Source of the DNA: Bradyrhizobium ottawaense
GTDB taxonomy: Bacteria > Pseudomonadota > Alphaproteobacteria > Rhizobiales > Xanthobacteraceae
Length of the DNA stretch: 64,000 nucleotides
Assembly (NCBI RefSeq): GCF_002278135.3
Contig: NZ_CP029425.2
Location: forward strand, 1,588,001 to 1,652,000
Direction of reading: 5' to 3'
Shown here piece after piece: positions 35,948-45,234 of the stretch. The translations under genes and the position numbers were made by a program. The stretch's first letter is position 1. Each line of letters opens with the position of its first letter. Under the pieces are notes generated by a model, which did not search any database, was not told the DNA's origin, and worked only from the letters and a program-made list of their open reading frames with translations.

Positions 35948-37459
35948 ATGGCCCGCGATTCGCAAGCCGCGCTCGTCGCGCTCAACCGTTTTGGCTTCGG
36001 CGCGCGCGGCGGCGCGTCCGGAGATCTCATCAACGCAGCCTCCGATCCGCGCGGTTTCGTGAAGGCAGAGCTGGTCCGTGCGAGCGGGGTGCTGCTGGAG
36101 GCGCCCGGTCTGCAATCGACGCAGCAACTCGGGCAGGCCGTCTTCGCCTATCAGGATCAGGTCAGGCAGGCGCGCGAAGCGGCGAAGGCCGCCGCGCCCG
36201 CCGAGACGCCGTCGCCTGCGCCGACCGAACAGAAGCCCGGGCTCCGCCGCAATCTCTCGCTGAATGCGGCAGCAACGGAGGTCGCCGGCCAGATGACGGA
36301 GACCAAGCCGGCGGACAATGCGGCAAAGCCGGCCCCGCAGCCGCTCAACGTGATTCAAAAGACCTTCCGTACCGAAGCGCTGGCGCGCCTGCAGCGCGCG
36401 ACGCTGGCCACCTGCGGCTTCACCGAGCGTCTCGTCGCGTTCTGGTCCAACCATTTCTGCATTTCCGCGACGAAGGGCGAGCTGGCGCGGATCTGGGCCG
36501 GCGTGTTCGAGCGCGAGGCGATCAGGCCGCACGTGCTCGGGCGCTTCGCCGACATGCTGAAAGCGGTCGAGCAGCATCCGGCGATGCTGTTCTTCCTCGA
36601 CAACCAGCAATCGCTGGGGCCGGATTCGCGCGCAGGCCAGAATCGCAAGCGCGGGCTCAATGAGAATCTCGCGCGCGAGATCATGGAGCTGCATACGCTC
36701 GGCGTCGGTGGCGGCTATACGCAGGAGGACGTCACCTCGCTCGCGCGCATCATCACCGGCTGGACCTTTGCCGGACGGCAGGGGCAGCTCGGCACACCAG
36801 GCTCCTTCGTGTTCAACACCAATGCGCACCAGCCCGGCGCGCAGATGCTGCTCGGCAAGAGCTACGAGGCGACGGGTCTCGCGCAAGGCGAGGCCGCGCT
36901 CGCCGACATCGCGCGCCATCCGTCGACCGCGAACTTCATCGCGACCAAGTTCGTTCGCCACTTCGTTGCCGACGATCCGCCGCCGGGCCTGGTGGCGCGG
37001 CTGCGCGAACTCTTCGTCAAGACCGACGGCGACCTCAAGGCGCTTGCCGCGGGGCTGGTCGATTCCGACGAGGCGTGGACGGCGCCGCTGACCAAGATGC
37101 GCAGCCCTTACGATTTCCTCGTCGCGAGCGGCCGGCTGCTCGCGCGCGTCCCGGAAGATCCCGGCGCCTATCTGAACAATCTCAATCTGCTTGGACAGCC
37201 GCTGTGGTCGCCGGCCGGCCCCAATGGTTTCCCCGATACCAGCGCCGCATGGGCCGCGCCCGAGGGCATGAAGCTCAGGCTCGATATCGCCGCGCAAATG
37301 GGCGCACGGCTCGGGCCCAACATCGATCCGCTGGATCTGCTGGAATTCGCGGCGGCGGATGCGGCCTCGATCGAAACGCGCCGGACCATCGAGCGCGCGG
37401 AGTCGCGCCAGCAGGCGCTGGCGCTGCTCTTGATGTCGCCGGAAATGCAGAGGAGATGA
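35948..37459 (+). CDS. DUF1800 domain-containing protein
   Basis: The 503-residue protein matches DUF1800 (uncharacterised secreted or cell-surface proteins): ALNRFGFGARGGASGDL near the N-terminus, FWSNHFCISATKGELAR, and the hallmark NENLAREIMELHTLGVGGGY with TQEDVTSLARIITGW. An Ala/Pro/Lys linker occurs around 60-110. No convincing signal peptide is present, unlike its partner. Its stop overlaps the DUF1501 start region, so the two genes are translated together. DUF1800 and DUF1501 genes are regularly paired. Confidence 0.92.
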   Translation: MARDSQAALVALNRFGFGARGGASGDLINAASDPRGFVKAELVRASGVLLEAPGLQSTQQLGQAVFAYQDQVRQAREAAKAAAPAETPSPAPTEQKPGLRRNLSLNAAATEVAGQMTETKPADNAAKPAPQPLNVIQKTFRTEALARLQRATLATCGFTERLVAFWSNHFCISATKGELARIWAGVFEREAIRPHVLGRFADMLKAVEQHPAMLFFLDNQQSLGPDSRAGQNRKRGLNENLAREIMELHTLGVGGGYTQEDVTSLARIITGWTFAGRQGQLGTPGSFVFNTNAHQPGAQMLLGKSYEATGLAQGEAALADIARHPSTANFIATKFVRHFVADDPPPGLVARLRELFVKTDGDLKALAAGLVDSDEAWTAPLTKMRSPYDFLVASGRLLARVPEDPGAYLNNLNLLGQPLWSPAGPNGFPDTSAAWAAPEGMKLRLDIAAQMGARLGPNIDPLDLLEFAAADAASIETRRTIERAESRQQALALLLMSPEMQRR

Positions 37460-37461
37460 TG

Positions 37462-38679
37462 ATGGTCGACTGCGTCGAGAACCGGCTCCTCACCTCGCGC
37501 CGCGGCCTGCTGCTCGGCGGCGCCTCCTTCGCGGCCTGGGCTTACCTGCCGAAATTCGCACGCGCCGCCGATGGGCGCGATCCCCGGCTGCTCGTGGTGA
37601 TCCTGCGCGGCGCGCTCGACGGTCTCTCGACCGTCGCGCCGATCGGCGACCCTGACTATGCCGGCCTGCACGGCTCGATCGCGCTGGCCGCGGACGGCGC
37701 GCATCCCGCGATCATGCTGGACTCCTTCTTCGCGCTGCATCCGGCGATGCCGGAATTCGCGCGGATGTATCGCGACAAGCACGCTGCGGTGATCCATGCG
37801 GTGGCGACCCCCTATCGCGACCGCTCGCATTTCGACGGCCAGGACGTGCTGGAGAGCGGTTATGCCGGGCCTGGCCGCGTGCAGTCCGGTTGGCTCAATC
37901 GCGCGCTGGAAGCGCTGCCGCGCGGCGAGCGCGTATCGAGCGCTCTTGCGGTCGGGCCTACCACGCCGCTGGTGCTGCGCGGAAGCGCGCCGACCGTCGG
38001 CTGGGCGCCGGTGGCGCTGCCGCAGGCGGATGACGACACCGCGATGCGCCTCGTCGATCTCTACCGTCATCGCGATCCCGCGCTGGCGATGGCCTTGTCG
38101 CAAGGCCTTCAGCTCGACAAGGTCGCGAGCGGTGACGACATGAAGCCAAAACCCGGCAATGCGATGGTGCAGATGCGCCAGGTCGCGCGCGGCGCTGCGA
38201 AGCTGATGGCGGCCGACGATGGCCCGCGCATCGCCGCGCTCGCCTTCGACGGCTGGGACACGCATGCCAATGAAGGCGGCCCGGTCGGTCGTCTCGCCTT
38301 CCTGCTCGGCGGGCTCGATGGCGCACTCGCCGAATTCCAAAGCGGTTTGGGGGAGCGCTGGCGCGACACCGTCGTCATCGTCGCCACTGAATTCGGCCGC
38401 ACCGCGCGCATCAATGGCACCGACGGCACCGATCACGGCACCGGCACGATCGCGCTGCTCGCCGGCGGCGCCGTGAAAGGCGGCCGGGTCATCTCCGACT
38501 GGCCGGGCCTCAAGCTCGCGAACTTGTATGAAGCTCGCGATCTCAAGCCGACCACCGATCTTCGCTCCGTGATCAAGGGCGTGCTGCAGGGCCAGTTCGG
38601 CCTGTCCGATCGCGTGCTGGCCGAGACGGTGTTCCCGGATAGTGCGGGAGTACGGCCGATGAAGGGATTGGTCGTCTAA
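37462..38679 (+). CDS. DUF1501 domain-containing Tat-exported protein
   Basis: The protein (405 residues from 37462) has a twin-arginine signal, TSRRGLLLGGASFAAWAY, and then VVILRGALDGLSTVAPIGDP and ATPYRDRSHFDGQDVLESGY, typical of DUF1501 (sulfatase-like alkaline phosphatase superfamily). Three in-frame ATGs occur (37456, 37459, 37462); I chose the third because AGAGGAG lies 6 bases before it. The first two overlap the DUF1800 stop. With DUF1800 it forms a conserved two-gene module of unknown function. Confidence 0.92.
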   Translation: MVDCVENRLLTSRRGLLLGGASFAAWAYLPKFARAADGRDPRLLVVILRGALDGLSTVAPIGDPDYAGLHGSIALAADGAHPAIMLDSFFALHPAMPEFARMYRDKHAAVIHAVATPYRDRSHFDGQDVLESGYAGPGRVQSGWLNRALEALPRGERVSSALAVGPTTPLVLRGSAPTVGWAPVALPQADDDTAMRLVDLYRHRDPALAMALSQGLQLDKVASGDDMKPKPGNAMVQMRQVARGAAKLMAADDGPRIAALAFDGWDTHANEGGPVGRLAFLLGGLDGALAEFQSGLGERWRDTVVIVATEFGRTARINGTDGTDHGTGTIALLAGGAVKGGRVISDWPGLKLANLYEARDLKPTTDLRSVIKGVLQGQFGLSDRVLAETVFPDSAGVRPMKGLVV

Positions 38680-38689
38680 CCCCACGCGC

Positions 38690-38732
38690 CGTCATTCCGG
38701 GCCTGCGCCTTGCGGCGCATCCCGGAATGACG
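38690..38732. repeat. Half element of the TCATTCCGGG family
   Basis: A single hairpin: CGTCATTCCGGG (38690-38701) and CCCGGAATGACG (38721-38732) around the loop CCTGCGCCTTGCGGCGCAT. It corresponds to one half of the dumbbells at 6271, 11692 and 13620. It lies 10 bases after the DUF1501 stop. Confidence 0.85.
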
Positions 38733-38765
38733 AGATAATGGTGCAGCATCAGGAGAACCATCCCC

Positions 38766-39080
38766 ATGTACATCGCCATGAACCGCTTCCGTGTCGCCAA
38801 GGGCTCCGAGGCCGCCTTCGAGCAGGTCTGGCTCAGCCGCGATACGCATCTGGACAAGGTGCCGGGCTTCGTCGAATTCCATCTGCTGCGCGGCCCCGAG
38901 CTCGAGGACCACACGCTCTTTGCCTCGCACACCGTGTGGGCAAACCATGCCGCGTTCGACGCCTGGACCAAGTCCGAAGCGTTTCGGGCCGCGCACCACA
39001 AGGCAGGCGACAACAAGCCGCTCTATCTCGGCCATCCCCAGTTCGAAGGCTTTGAGGTGATTCAGACCGTCGCGAAGTAG
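38766..39080 (+). CDS. IsdG-family haem-degrading monooxygenase (HmuD/HmuQ-like)
   Basis: The 104-residue dimeric ferredoxin-like protein has the three IsdG active-site residues at the expected positions: Asn6 (IAMNRFRV), Trp67 (FDAWTKS) and His77 (RAAHHKA). Together with VPGFVEFHLLRGPE this fits haem oxygenases of the IsdG type, of which Bradyrhizobium has HmuQ and HmuD. The ATG at 38766 follows CAGGAGAACC. No haem-uptake genes and no Irr/ICE box are nearby, so the assignment as HmuD rests on sequence only. Confidence 0.85.
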   Translation: MYIAMNRFRVAKGSEAAFEQVWLSRDTHLDKVPGFVEFHLLRGPELEDHTLFASHTVWANHAAFDAWTKSEAFRAAHHKAGDNKPLYLGHPQFEGFEVIQTVAK

Positions 39081-39096
39081 CGCCGCGCCTCGAACG

Positions 39097-40038
39097 TCAG
39101 CCCAGCGTGATCTTGTCGATCTCCGCCATCTCATCCGCGCTGAGCTTCCAGGCGATCGCCTTGACGTTCTGCTCGATCTGCTCGACGCGGGTGGCGCCGG
39201 CGATCACGCTGGACACCTGCGGGCGGGCGGCGAGCCAGGAGAAAGCGAGCTCTAGCATGCTGTGGCCACGGGCCTTGGCGAAGGCCTGGAGCTTCTCGAC
39301 GATGTCCTCGTTGCGCGGTGTGACGTAGCGGTCGCGCAGCCGCTCCACCTTGCCGAAGCGGGTGTCGTCGGGCGCGGCCTCGCCCTTCCGGTACTTGCCG
39401 GTCAGGAGTCCGCTGGCGAGCGGGAAGAACGGCAGAAGGCCGAGCTTGTACTCCTGCGCTGCCGGCAGCAGGTCCTTTTCGATGTCCCGCACCAGGAGGC
39501 TGTATTCGTCCTGGCACGACACGAAGCGGCTGACATTCATCGCGCGCGCGACGTACTCGGCTTCAGCGACGCGCCAGGCCGGGAAGTTGGAATTGCCGAT
39601 GTAGCGGACCTTGCCCTGGCGGACGAGATCGTCGAGCGCGCGCAGGCTCTCCTCGATCGGCGTCAGCGGGTCATAGTCGTGCTGCTGATAGAGATCGATG
39701 TAATCGGTCTTCAGCCGCTTCAGGCTCGCTTCGACGGCGTCCATGATGTAGCGGCGCGAGGCGCCCTGCTTGGTTCCGTCCTCCGCCATCGGCTTGGAAT
39801 ATTTCGTCGCCAGCACGATGTCCTTGCGGCGGTCGCCCAGCACGGCGCCGAGCACGTTTTCCGAGCCGCCCATGTTCGAATAGATGTCGGCCGTGTCGAA
39901 CAGCGTGATGCCGAGGTCGAGCGCGCGATGGATCACCTTGCGCGAGGTCTCCAGATCCGTGCGCTGGCCGAAATTGTTGCAGCCGAGCCCGACCGCGGAC
40001 ACGCGAAGGCCGGAGGCGCCGAGATTGCGAATTTCCAT
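39097..40038 (-). CDS. Aldo/keto reductase
   Basis: This 313-residue TIM-barrel NADPH reductase has the family catalytic residues Asp (ITLFDTADIYSNMGGSE), Tyr in the same segment, Lys (VLATKYSKPM) and His (YQQHDYDP), plus the coenzyme segments GNSNFPAW and FSWLAARPQVSSVIAGA. The ATG at 40038 begins MEIRNLGASGLRVSAVG, the normal start. The substrate cannot be inferred; YghZ-like homologues act on methylglyoxal and related aldehydes. It converges with the haem monooxygenase. Confidence 0.92.
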   Translation of the reverse strand: MEIRNLGASGLRVSAVGLGCNNFGQRTDLETSRKVIHRALDLGITLFDTADIYSNMGGSENVLGAVLGDRRKDIVLATKYSKPMAEDGTKQGASRRYIMDAVEASLKRLKTDYIDLYQQHDYDPLTPIEESLRALDDLVRQGKVRYIGNSNFPAWRVAEAEYVARAMNVSRFVSCQDEYSLLVRDIEKDLLPAAQEYKLGLLPFFPLASGLLTGKYRKGEAAPDDTRFGKVERLRDRYVTPRNEDIVEKLQAFAKARGHSMLELAFSWLAARPQVSSVIAGATRVEQIEQNVKAIAWKLSADEMAEIDKITLG

Positions 40039-40135
40039 GGGAGATCCTGTCAGAGAGAGCAGCCACTCATTGTGACCATCGTGCGCCGCAGCAGCAAGGC
40101 GCGCGCCGCGCTGCTGCCATGCTGACAAGGCGGAC

Positions 40136-40180
40136 AAAAAAATGCGGCCCCTGTCAGACGCGGCGACTGACGGGGACCGC
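40136..40180 (-). terminator. Rho-independent terminator of the GNAT gene
   Basis: On the minus strand a 14-bp stem with one mismatch (GCGGTCCCCGTCAG and CTGACAGGGGCCGC, 40180-40144) is followed by ATTTTTTTGTCC. It lies about 110 bases after the GNAT stop codon. Confidence 0.8.
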
Positions 40181-40290
40181 TTGGGGCGCTTGATCGGTGA
40201 CGGGGGGCCTGATCAGACGCAAATGCAGCGTAGCCCCGCTATGTTACGGGCGGGTGACAGGCGGAGTTATCCACAGGGTGCGGGCGGGGA

Positions 40291-40746
40291 TCAGAACAGC
40301 TTGCGATAGACGATGAAGCCGGAACGCTCCGCGACCTTGTCGTACAGGCGCTGTGCCATGAGATTGGTCTCGTGCGTCTGCCAATAGACGCGTGGCGATC
40401 CCGCCAGTTTCGCCCGCTCATACACGCCGTGGATCAGCGCCGAGGCGACGCCCTTGCCGCGCGCGGCTTCCAGCGTGAACAGGTCCTGCAAATAGCAGGA
40501 CGGCTCGATCGCGGTGGTGCTGCGATGAAACAGGTAGTTCGTCATGCCGAGCAGCTTGCCGTCGCTCTCGGCGACCAACCCATGCACCGGTTCATAGGCA
40601 TCGAAGAAACGCTGCCACGTCATTGCAGTGATCTCGCCCGCCAGCGCGGTCGGGCCGGAGCGGCCGTAGAAGGCGTTATAGCCGTCCCACAGCGGCAGCC
40701 ATTGATCGTAGTCCTGCCTGGTGACGGCGCGAATGGTGAGCGACAT
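40291..40746 (-). CDS. GNAT-family N-acetyltransferase
   Basis: The 151-residue protein has the GNAT core: the strand LQDLFTLEAARGKGVASALI, which contains the Arg-x-x-Gly-x-Ala acetyl-CoA loop (ARGKGVASA), and the final ERSGFIVYRKLF. The substrate is unknown; the family acetylates amines of small molecules or proteins. It has its own terminator at 40136-40180. Start ATG at 40746 is followed by SLTIRAVTRQDYDQW. Confidence 0.9.
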   Translation of the reverse strand: MSLTIRAVTRQDYDQWLPLWDGYNAFYGRSGPTALAGEITAMTWQRFFDAYEPVHGLVAESDGKLLGMTNYLFHRSTTAIEPSCYLQDLFTLEAARGKGVASALIHGVYERAKLAGSPRVYWQTHETNLMAQRLYDKVAERSGFIVYRKLF

Positions 40747-40817
40747 GTGGAATTCCTGCGATCGATGGGACGTCCTTCATACGTGATGACGGGCGTGCCG
40801 ATCAATCGCCAGTCGCA

Positions 40818-41630
40818 TCACTCCGCGGCGCGCAGATGCCGGATCAGCCTGCGGCCCGTGGGATCGCGCAGCGAGCGGTAGTAGTCGGCGCGTGAGGGCG
40901 CGTCGGTGTGGCGGACGAGGTCGGTCACCGGCGTGTAGCTCAGCATGCGTCCGCCGTCGGGCAGCGCGGCGCAGACGAAGCGCAACACCTCGCCGGTGCG
41001 CAAGGCGATGTTGATCGGCGTGGCATCGCCGATGCGCACCATCTCCATGCGCTGCGCGATGAAGGTGCCGAGCTCGTCTTCGGGCAGCTCGAACGCGCCG
41101 GTGTCGCGGCCATGATACATCAGGGCGATGAAGGGCGGCTTGCCGTCGGCGATCTCGTCCGGCACCGCGAAATAATCGCGAAACGCGCGGTTGATGAACT
41201 CGGCCCGCGTCTCGGTATCGAGCAGCACGATGCCGATATCGACCTGGTCGAGCGCGGCCGACAGCCGTGCCGCCGTGGCGTGGCTCCGGCGCTCGGCCGC
41301 GACCGTGCCGAGCAGCCGCTCGCGCATCAGGCCGGTGATGCCGGCGGTGGCGGCAGCCGTGATCGCCAGCAGGCCGAGTTGGACCAGATCGGTGATGGTC
41401 AAGCCGGAAACGCCGTGGCGGCCGAGGAGGAGCAGCGCCGCACCGATCACCGCGACGGCCGCGCTGGTGATCGCGGAGGCGAGACCCGACAGTGCGCCGG
41501 CGAGCGCCACGATGCCGACGAGCAGCGGAACGGGCGAGGTAGTGGGGAGAAAGCGATCGAAAAGCATCGCCGGCAGCAGGGTTGCTGCCGTCAGCACCGG
41601 ACCGGAGATCGCACGCCATCCGAACCGCAT
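40818..41630 (-). CDS. Membrane-anchored PAS-domain protein
   Basis: The 270-residue protein has three or four N-terminal hydrophobic segments (about 6-20, 32-70 and 80-105), a linker, and a PAS domain starting around 130 (LDQVDIGIVLLDTETRAEFI, NRAFRDYFAVPDEI). No kinase, GGDEF, EAL or receiver domain follows; the C-terminus ends HLRAAE soon after the PAS. I chose the ATG at 41630 (GGGAGGAG about 11 bases upstream); a TTG at 41672 is possible. It may act as a sensor that passes its signal to a separate partner. Function unknown. Confidence 0.75.
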   Translation of the reverse strand: MRFGWRAISGPVLTAATLLPAMLFDRFLPTTSPVPLLVGIVALAGALSGLASAITSAAVAVIGAALLLLGRHGVSGLTITDLVQLGLLAITAAATAGITGLMRERLLGTVAAERRSHATAARLSAALDQVDIGIVLLDTETRAEFINRAFRDYFAVPDEIADGKPPFIALMYHGRDTGAFELPEDELGTFIAQRMEMVRIGDATPINIALRTGEVLRFVCAALPDGGRMLSYTPVTDLVRHTDAPSRADYYRSLRDPTGRRLIRHLRAAE

Positions 41631-41758
41631 GGACCCGTCTCGCTCCTCCCGAACGAGGTAACGTCGCAACACTGACTGATCGTTGCGCCACCGCGATACG
41701 TTTTCCCGCGGTGTGTTTAAGGCCCGCTTGCGTGCAAGCTTCAGGTTTTCGGATGATT

Positions 41759-41914
41759 TTAGACCAAGTGGGCGTGCTTGAGGGGCTGTTGCAGCGCCGG
41801 CGCATTCAGCGTCGAAATCCCCGGGCCCTTGCGCGTGACGACAATCAACAGCGACGCCGCGACCAAAATGGCCGCAGTCAGTGTGATTGCAACGACTACC
41901 ACGGGTGATTTCAT
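41759..41914 (-). CDS. Tiny membrane protein, 51 aa
   Basis: The frame begins MKSPVVVVAITLTAAILVAA and encodes one membrane helix (residues 3-27) followed by a polar C-terminal tail (TRKGPGISTLNAPALQQPLK). AGGACG lies 3-8 bases before the ATG at 41914. It follows a second small protein at 41988 on the same strand, 73 bases away. Codon use fits the region. Function unknown. Confidence 0.65.
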   Translation of the reverse strand: MKSPVVVVAITLTAAILVAASLLIVVTRKGPGISTLNAPALQQPLKHAHLV

Positions 41915-41987
41915 CGACGTCCTGTCGCGATGCCTGAAGGCGCGGGGCACACGGCGCCTTGAAGGCTGGACCAGGATGAAACGGGAA

Positions 41988-42164
41988 TCAGACCGGCAGG
42001 CCCATCGCCATGGTCGCCTTGGTCGACAGCACCGTCAGGGTGACGATCAGGCACAGCGAGAGCGCGGCGACGGCGAGCGAGGCCGCGACCGCGTTGGTCA
42101 GCCGGGAAGACGCGACGGTAGCGGGATGGCCCTGAAAGCCTGCCGTGCCGGACGCCCGTATCAT
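41988..42164 (-). CDS. Tiny membrane protein, 58 aa
   Basis: The frame begins MIRASGTAGFQGHPATVASS and encodes one membrane helix (about 24-46, NAVAASLAVAALSLCLIVTL). AAGGA lies 8 bases upstream of the ATG at 42164. It lies just upstream of the 51-residue protein on the same strand; both may be co-transcribed. Such pairs of single-pass proteins often accompany a membrane complex, but no partner is evident other than the PAS protein at 40818. Confidence 0.65.
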   Translation of the reverse strand: MIRASGTAGFQGHPATVASSRLTNAVAASLAVAALSLCLIVTLTVLSTKATMAMGLPV

Positions 42165-42314
42165 GGTCTAAATCCTTCAACGCGCGAGCGAATCACCCGC
42201 GACTTTCCACAATTTCCCAGTTTCAACCGGCAATATTGCGGCGGCTATCGCGCGGAAAATGGCGGGATTGCGGCGAATGTTGCCCTTGTACCCGCTATTC
42301 GCCAGAGCGCGCGC

Positions 42315-42965
42315 TCAGGCGCCGGCGGCAATGCTGGCGGGGTCGTCGACGTCGGCCGGCCGCCAGTCCATCGACACGAAGCCTGGCGCCGCTTCCACCC
42401 GCTTCAGCCAGTCGCGGATCGCCGGGAAGGCCTGGAGGTCGAAGTCGCAGCGGTCGGCGAGGTGGGTGTAGCCGTACAATGCGATGTCGGCGACCGTGAG
42501 CTGGCGCGCGGCGAAATAGGCGTTGGTCTTGAGGTGGTTCTCCATCACCTGGAGCGCGCCATAGCCGCGCTCCATCCAGTCCTCCAGCGAATGGGTCTGG
42601 AGGTCGCGGCCGCCCTTGACCAATGATAGCCAGAAATAGGCGGCGCCGATGTTCGGCTCCAGCGCGTGCTGCTCGAAGAACATCCATTGCAGCGCCTCGG
42701 CGCGGTCGATGCGGTTCTCCGGCGCGAGTGGCGTGCCGACGGCGACGTACCAGAGGATGGCGTTGGACTCCGCGAGAAAGCGGTCGTCTCCGACCTCGAG
42801 CAGCGGCACCTGTCCCGACGGGTTCTTGGACAGAAAGTCCGGCGTGCGGCTCTCGCCGCGCAGAATGTCCACCTCGATCGCTTCGTAAGGCACGTTGAGC
42901 AGCGCCAGCGCAAGGCGGACCTTGTAGCTGTTGCCCGAGCGTTGCATCGAATAGAGCTTGTACAT
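42315..42965 (-). CDS. Glutathione S-transferase family protein
   Basis: This 216-residue GST starts MYKLYSMQRSGNSYKVRLAL and contains SGQVPLLEVGDDRFLAESNA (the N-terminal glutathione site, with the SNAI motif), then a helical C-terminal domain with FAARQLTVADIALYGYTHLA. The subgroup resembles bacterial GSTs of the MaiA/Ure2p-like type; the substrate is not predictable. The ATG at 42965 is chosen. It is followed, on its promoter side, by 638 bases without another gene. Confidence 0.87.
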   Translation of the reverse strand: MYKLYSMQRSGNSYKVRLALALLNVPYEAIEVDILRGESRTPDFLSKNPSGQVPLLEVGDDRFLAESNAILWYVAVGTPLAPENRIDRAEALQWMFFEQHALEPNIGAAYFWLSLVKGGRDLQTHSLEDWMERGYGALQVMENHLKTNAYFAARQLTVADIALYGYTHLADRCDFDLQAFPAIRDWLKRVEAAPGFVSMDWRPADVDDPASIAAGA

Positions 42966-43238
42966 TCTGAGAATGATTCCGGAAGACGGGGACGCGCGTC
43001 GCTCGTTGCCGCGCGAGGCGGCTAAACAATGATGCCGATGCGAATCCGCCGCAAGGGCCGGCCAATAGAAAAACTCGAAATCCCTACCGCACTGCAACGC
43101 CGCGAAAGATCATTTCCGCGCGACGATGCAAATCAGATCACGCTTGCGTCAGCATGCGAGCGCTTGGCTCGCGCGATCGTGCGCAGGGCGAGCGATTGGG
43201 GAAGAGCGCTGTCATCAATCCAGTGCAATCCAGTGTGC
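42966..43238. other. Intergenic region without a gene
   Basis: Part of a 638-base gap between a GST gene and the aspartate aminotransferase gene. Open frames here lack coding character. It holds no repeat until the element at 43239. Confidence 0.5.
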
Positions 43239-43361
43239 CGTCATGCCCGGGCTTGTCCCCGGGCATCCACGTTCGTCGTGCCGCGGTGAGGCGTGGATGG
43301 CCGGGACACAGGCGAGCGGAGAGCGACGCCGTCCTTCGGGCGGCTATGCCCGGCCATGACG
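43239..43361. repeat. Dumbbell repeat, GTCATGCCCGGG family, with insertion
   Basis: The left half CGTCATGCCCGGGCTTGTCC and right half GGCCATGACG match the copies at 7945 and 17665, but the element is interrupted by about 40 bases (GACACAGGCGAGCGGAGAGC and onwards). Confidence 0.8.
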
Positions 43362-43567
43362 GAGCTTGAGCGCGCAACACGCAAAATTGCTCCGAGGACA
43401 AGCTTTCCGGGATATGAGCGATTCGCGCGGTAAAGTTGCGGAAAATTGCTTGGAATCGTTGCTTGAACCACTCCAGATCCGTAAGTTTTTCCGAGATCGG
43501 GCCGAAGTTTCTTGCGGCGCAGCGGCACACGTTTTAGGGTATCTCATTCCCACAATCAGAGTCGTGA

Positions 43568-44806
<1,239 letters not shown>

Positions 44807-44826
44807 GACCGTCGCAACGAGAATTG

Positions 44827-44855
44827 AAAAGGCCCGCTTCGTGCGGGCCTTTTTT
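44827..44855 (+). terminator. Rho-independent terminator
   Basis: GGCCCGC (44831-44837) and GCGGGCC (44843-44849) form a stem with loop TTCGT, preceded by AAAA and followed by TTTTTT, 21 bases after the aspartate aminotransferase stop codon. The symmetric A/T tracts would let it work in both directions. Confidence 0.92.
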
Positions 44856-44913
44856 ATGCGTGTTCGATAAGTGGAGTTGGATGGACGATTGATCTGGCCG
44901 ACATTTTGCCATG

Positions 44914-44976
44914 CCCCTCACCCGGATCACATCTGCGATGTGATCCGACCTCTCCCCGCTGAAGAGCGGGGAGAGG
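44914..44976. repeat. RIME-like hairpin pair
   Basis: CCGGATCACATCTGCGATGTGATCC and CTCTCCCCGCTGAAGAGCGGGGAGAG are two hairpins in tandem, flanked by CCCCTCACC. With the element at 45036 it fills the 365-base gap before the DUF992 gene. Confidence 0.75.
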
Positions 44977-45035
44977 TTAGGACGCCCGCCACGCGCGATT
45001 GAAGTTTGATTGGCTTTGAGCGAGGGGCGCGCCGC

Positions 45036-45110
45036 TCTCTCACTCCCTCGCCCCGTTCTCACGGGGGCGGGACGAGCAAAGCTCGCCCTGAGAGGGTGGG
45101 GTGAGGGGCT
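45036..45110. repeat. RIME-like hairpin repeat
   Basis: CTCACTCCCTCGCCCCGTTC, a GGGGGCGGGACGAGCAAAGC segment with its inverted GCTCGCCC, and GGGTGGGGTGAGGGGC define the element. It is a relative of the copies at 31596, 44914 and 47984. Confidence 0.7.
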
Positions 45111-45234
45111 CTCTCCACAAGCTCGATTCTAACCGCCTGCGATCTGGCACCCACAACGCACTTGTGGCATAGACCATCGCGCAGCGTGCAGTGCGCCTTC
45201 TCTGCTCGCATCACTTCATCGCCGGAGAAATTTC

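Noticed and set aside
38733..38765. Iron-control (ICE/Irr) box before the haem monooxygenase
   Set aside because: The 33 bases between the repeat and the start codon contain only a ribosome site.
40267..40275. A perfect TTATCCACA DnaA box
   Set aside because: It is a single 9-mer with no neighbouring boxes, no AT-rich unwinding region and no replication genes nearby, so it is not evidence of an origin.
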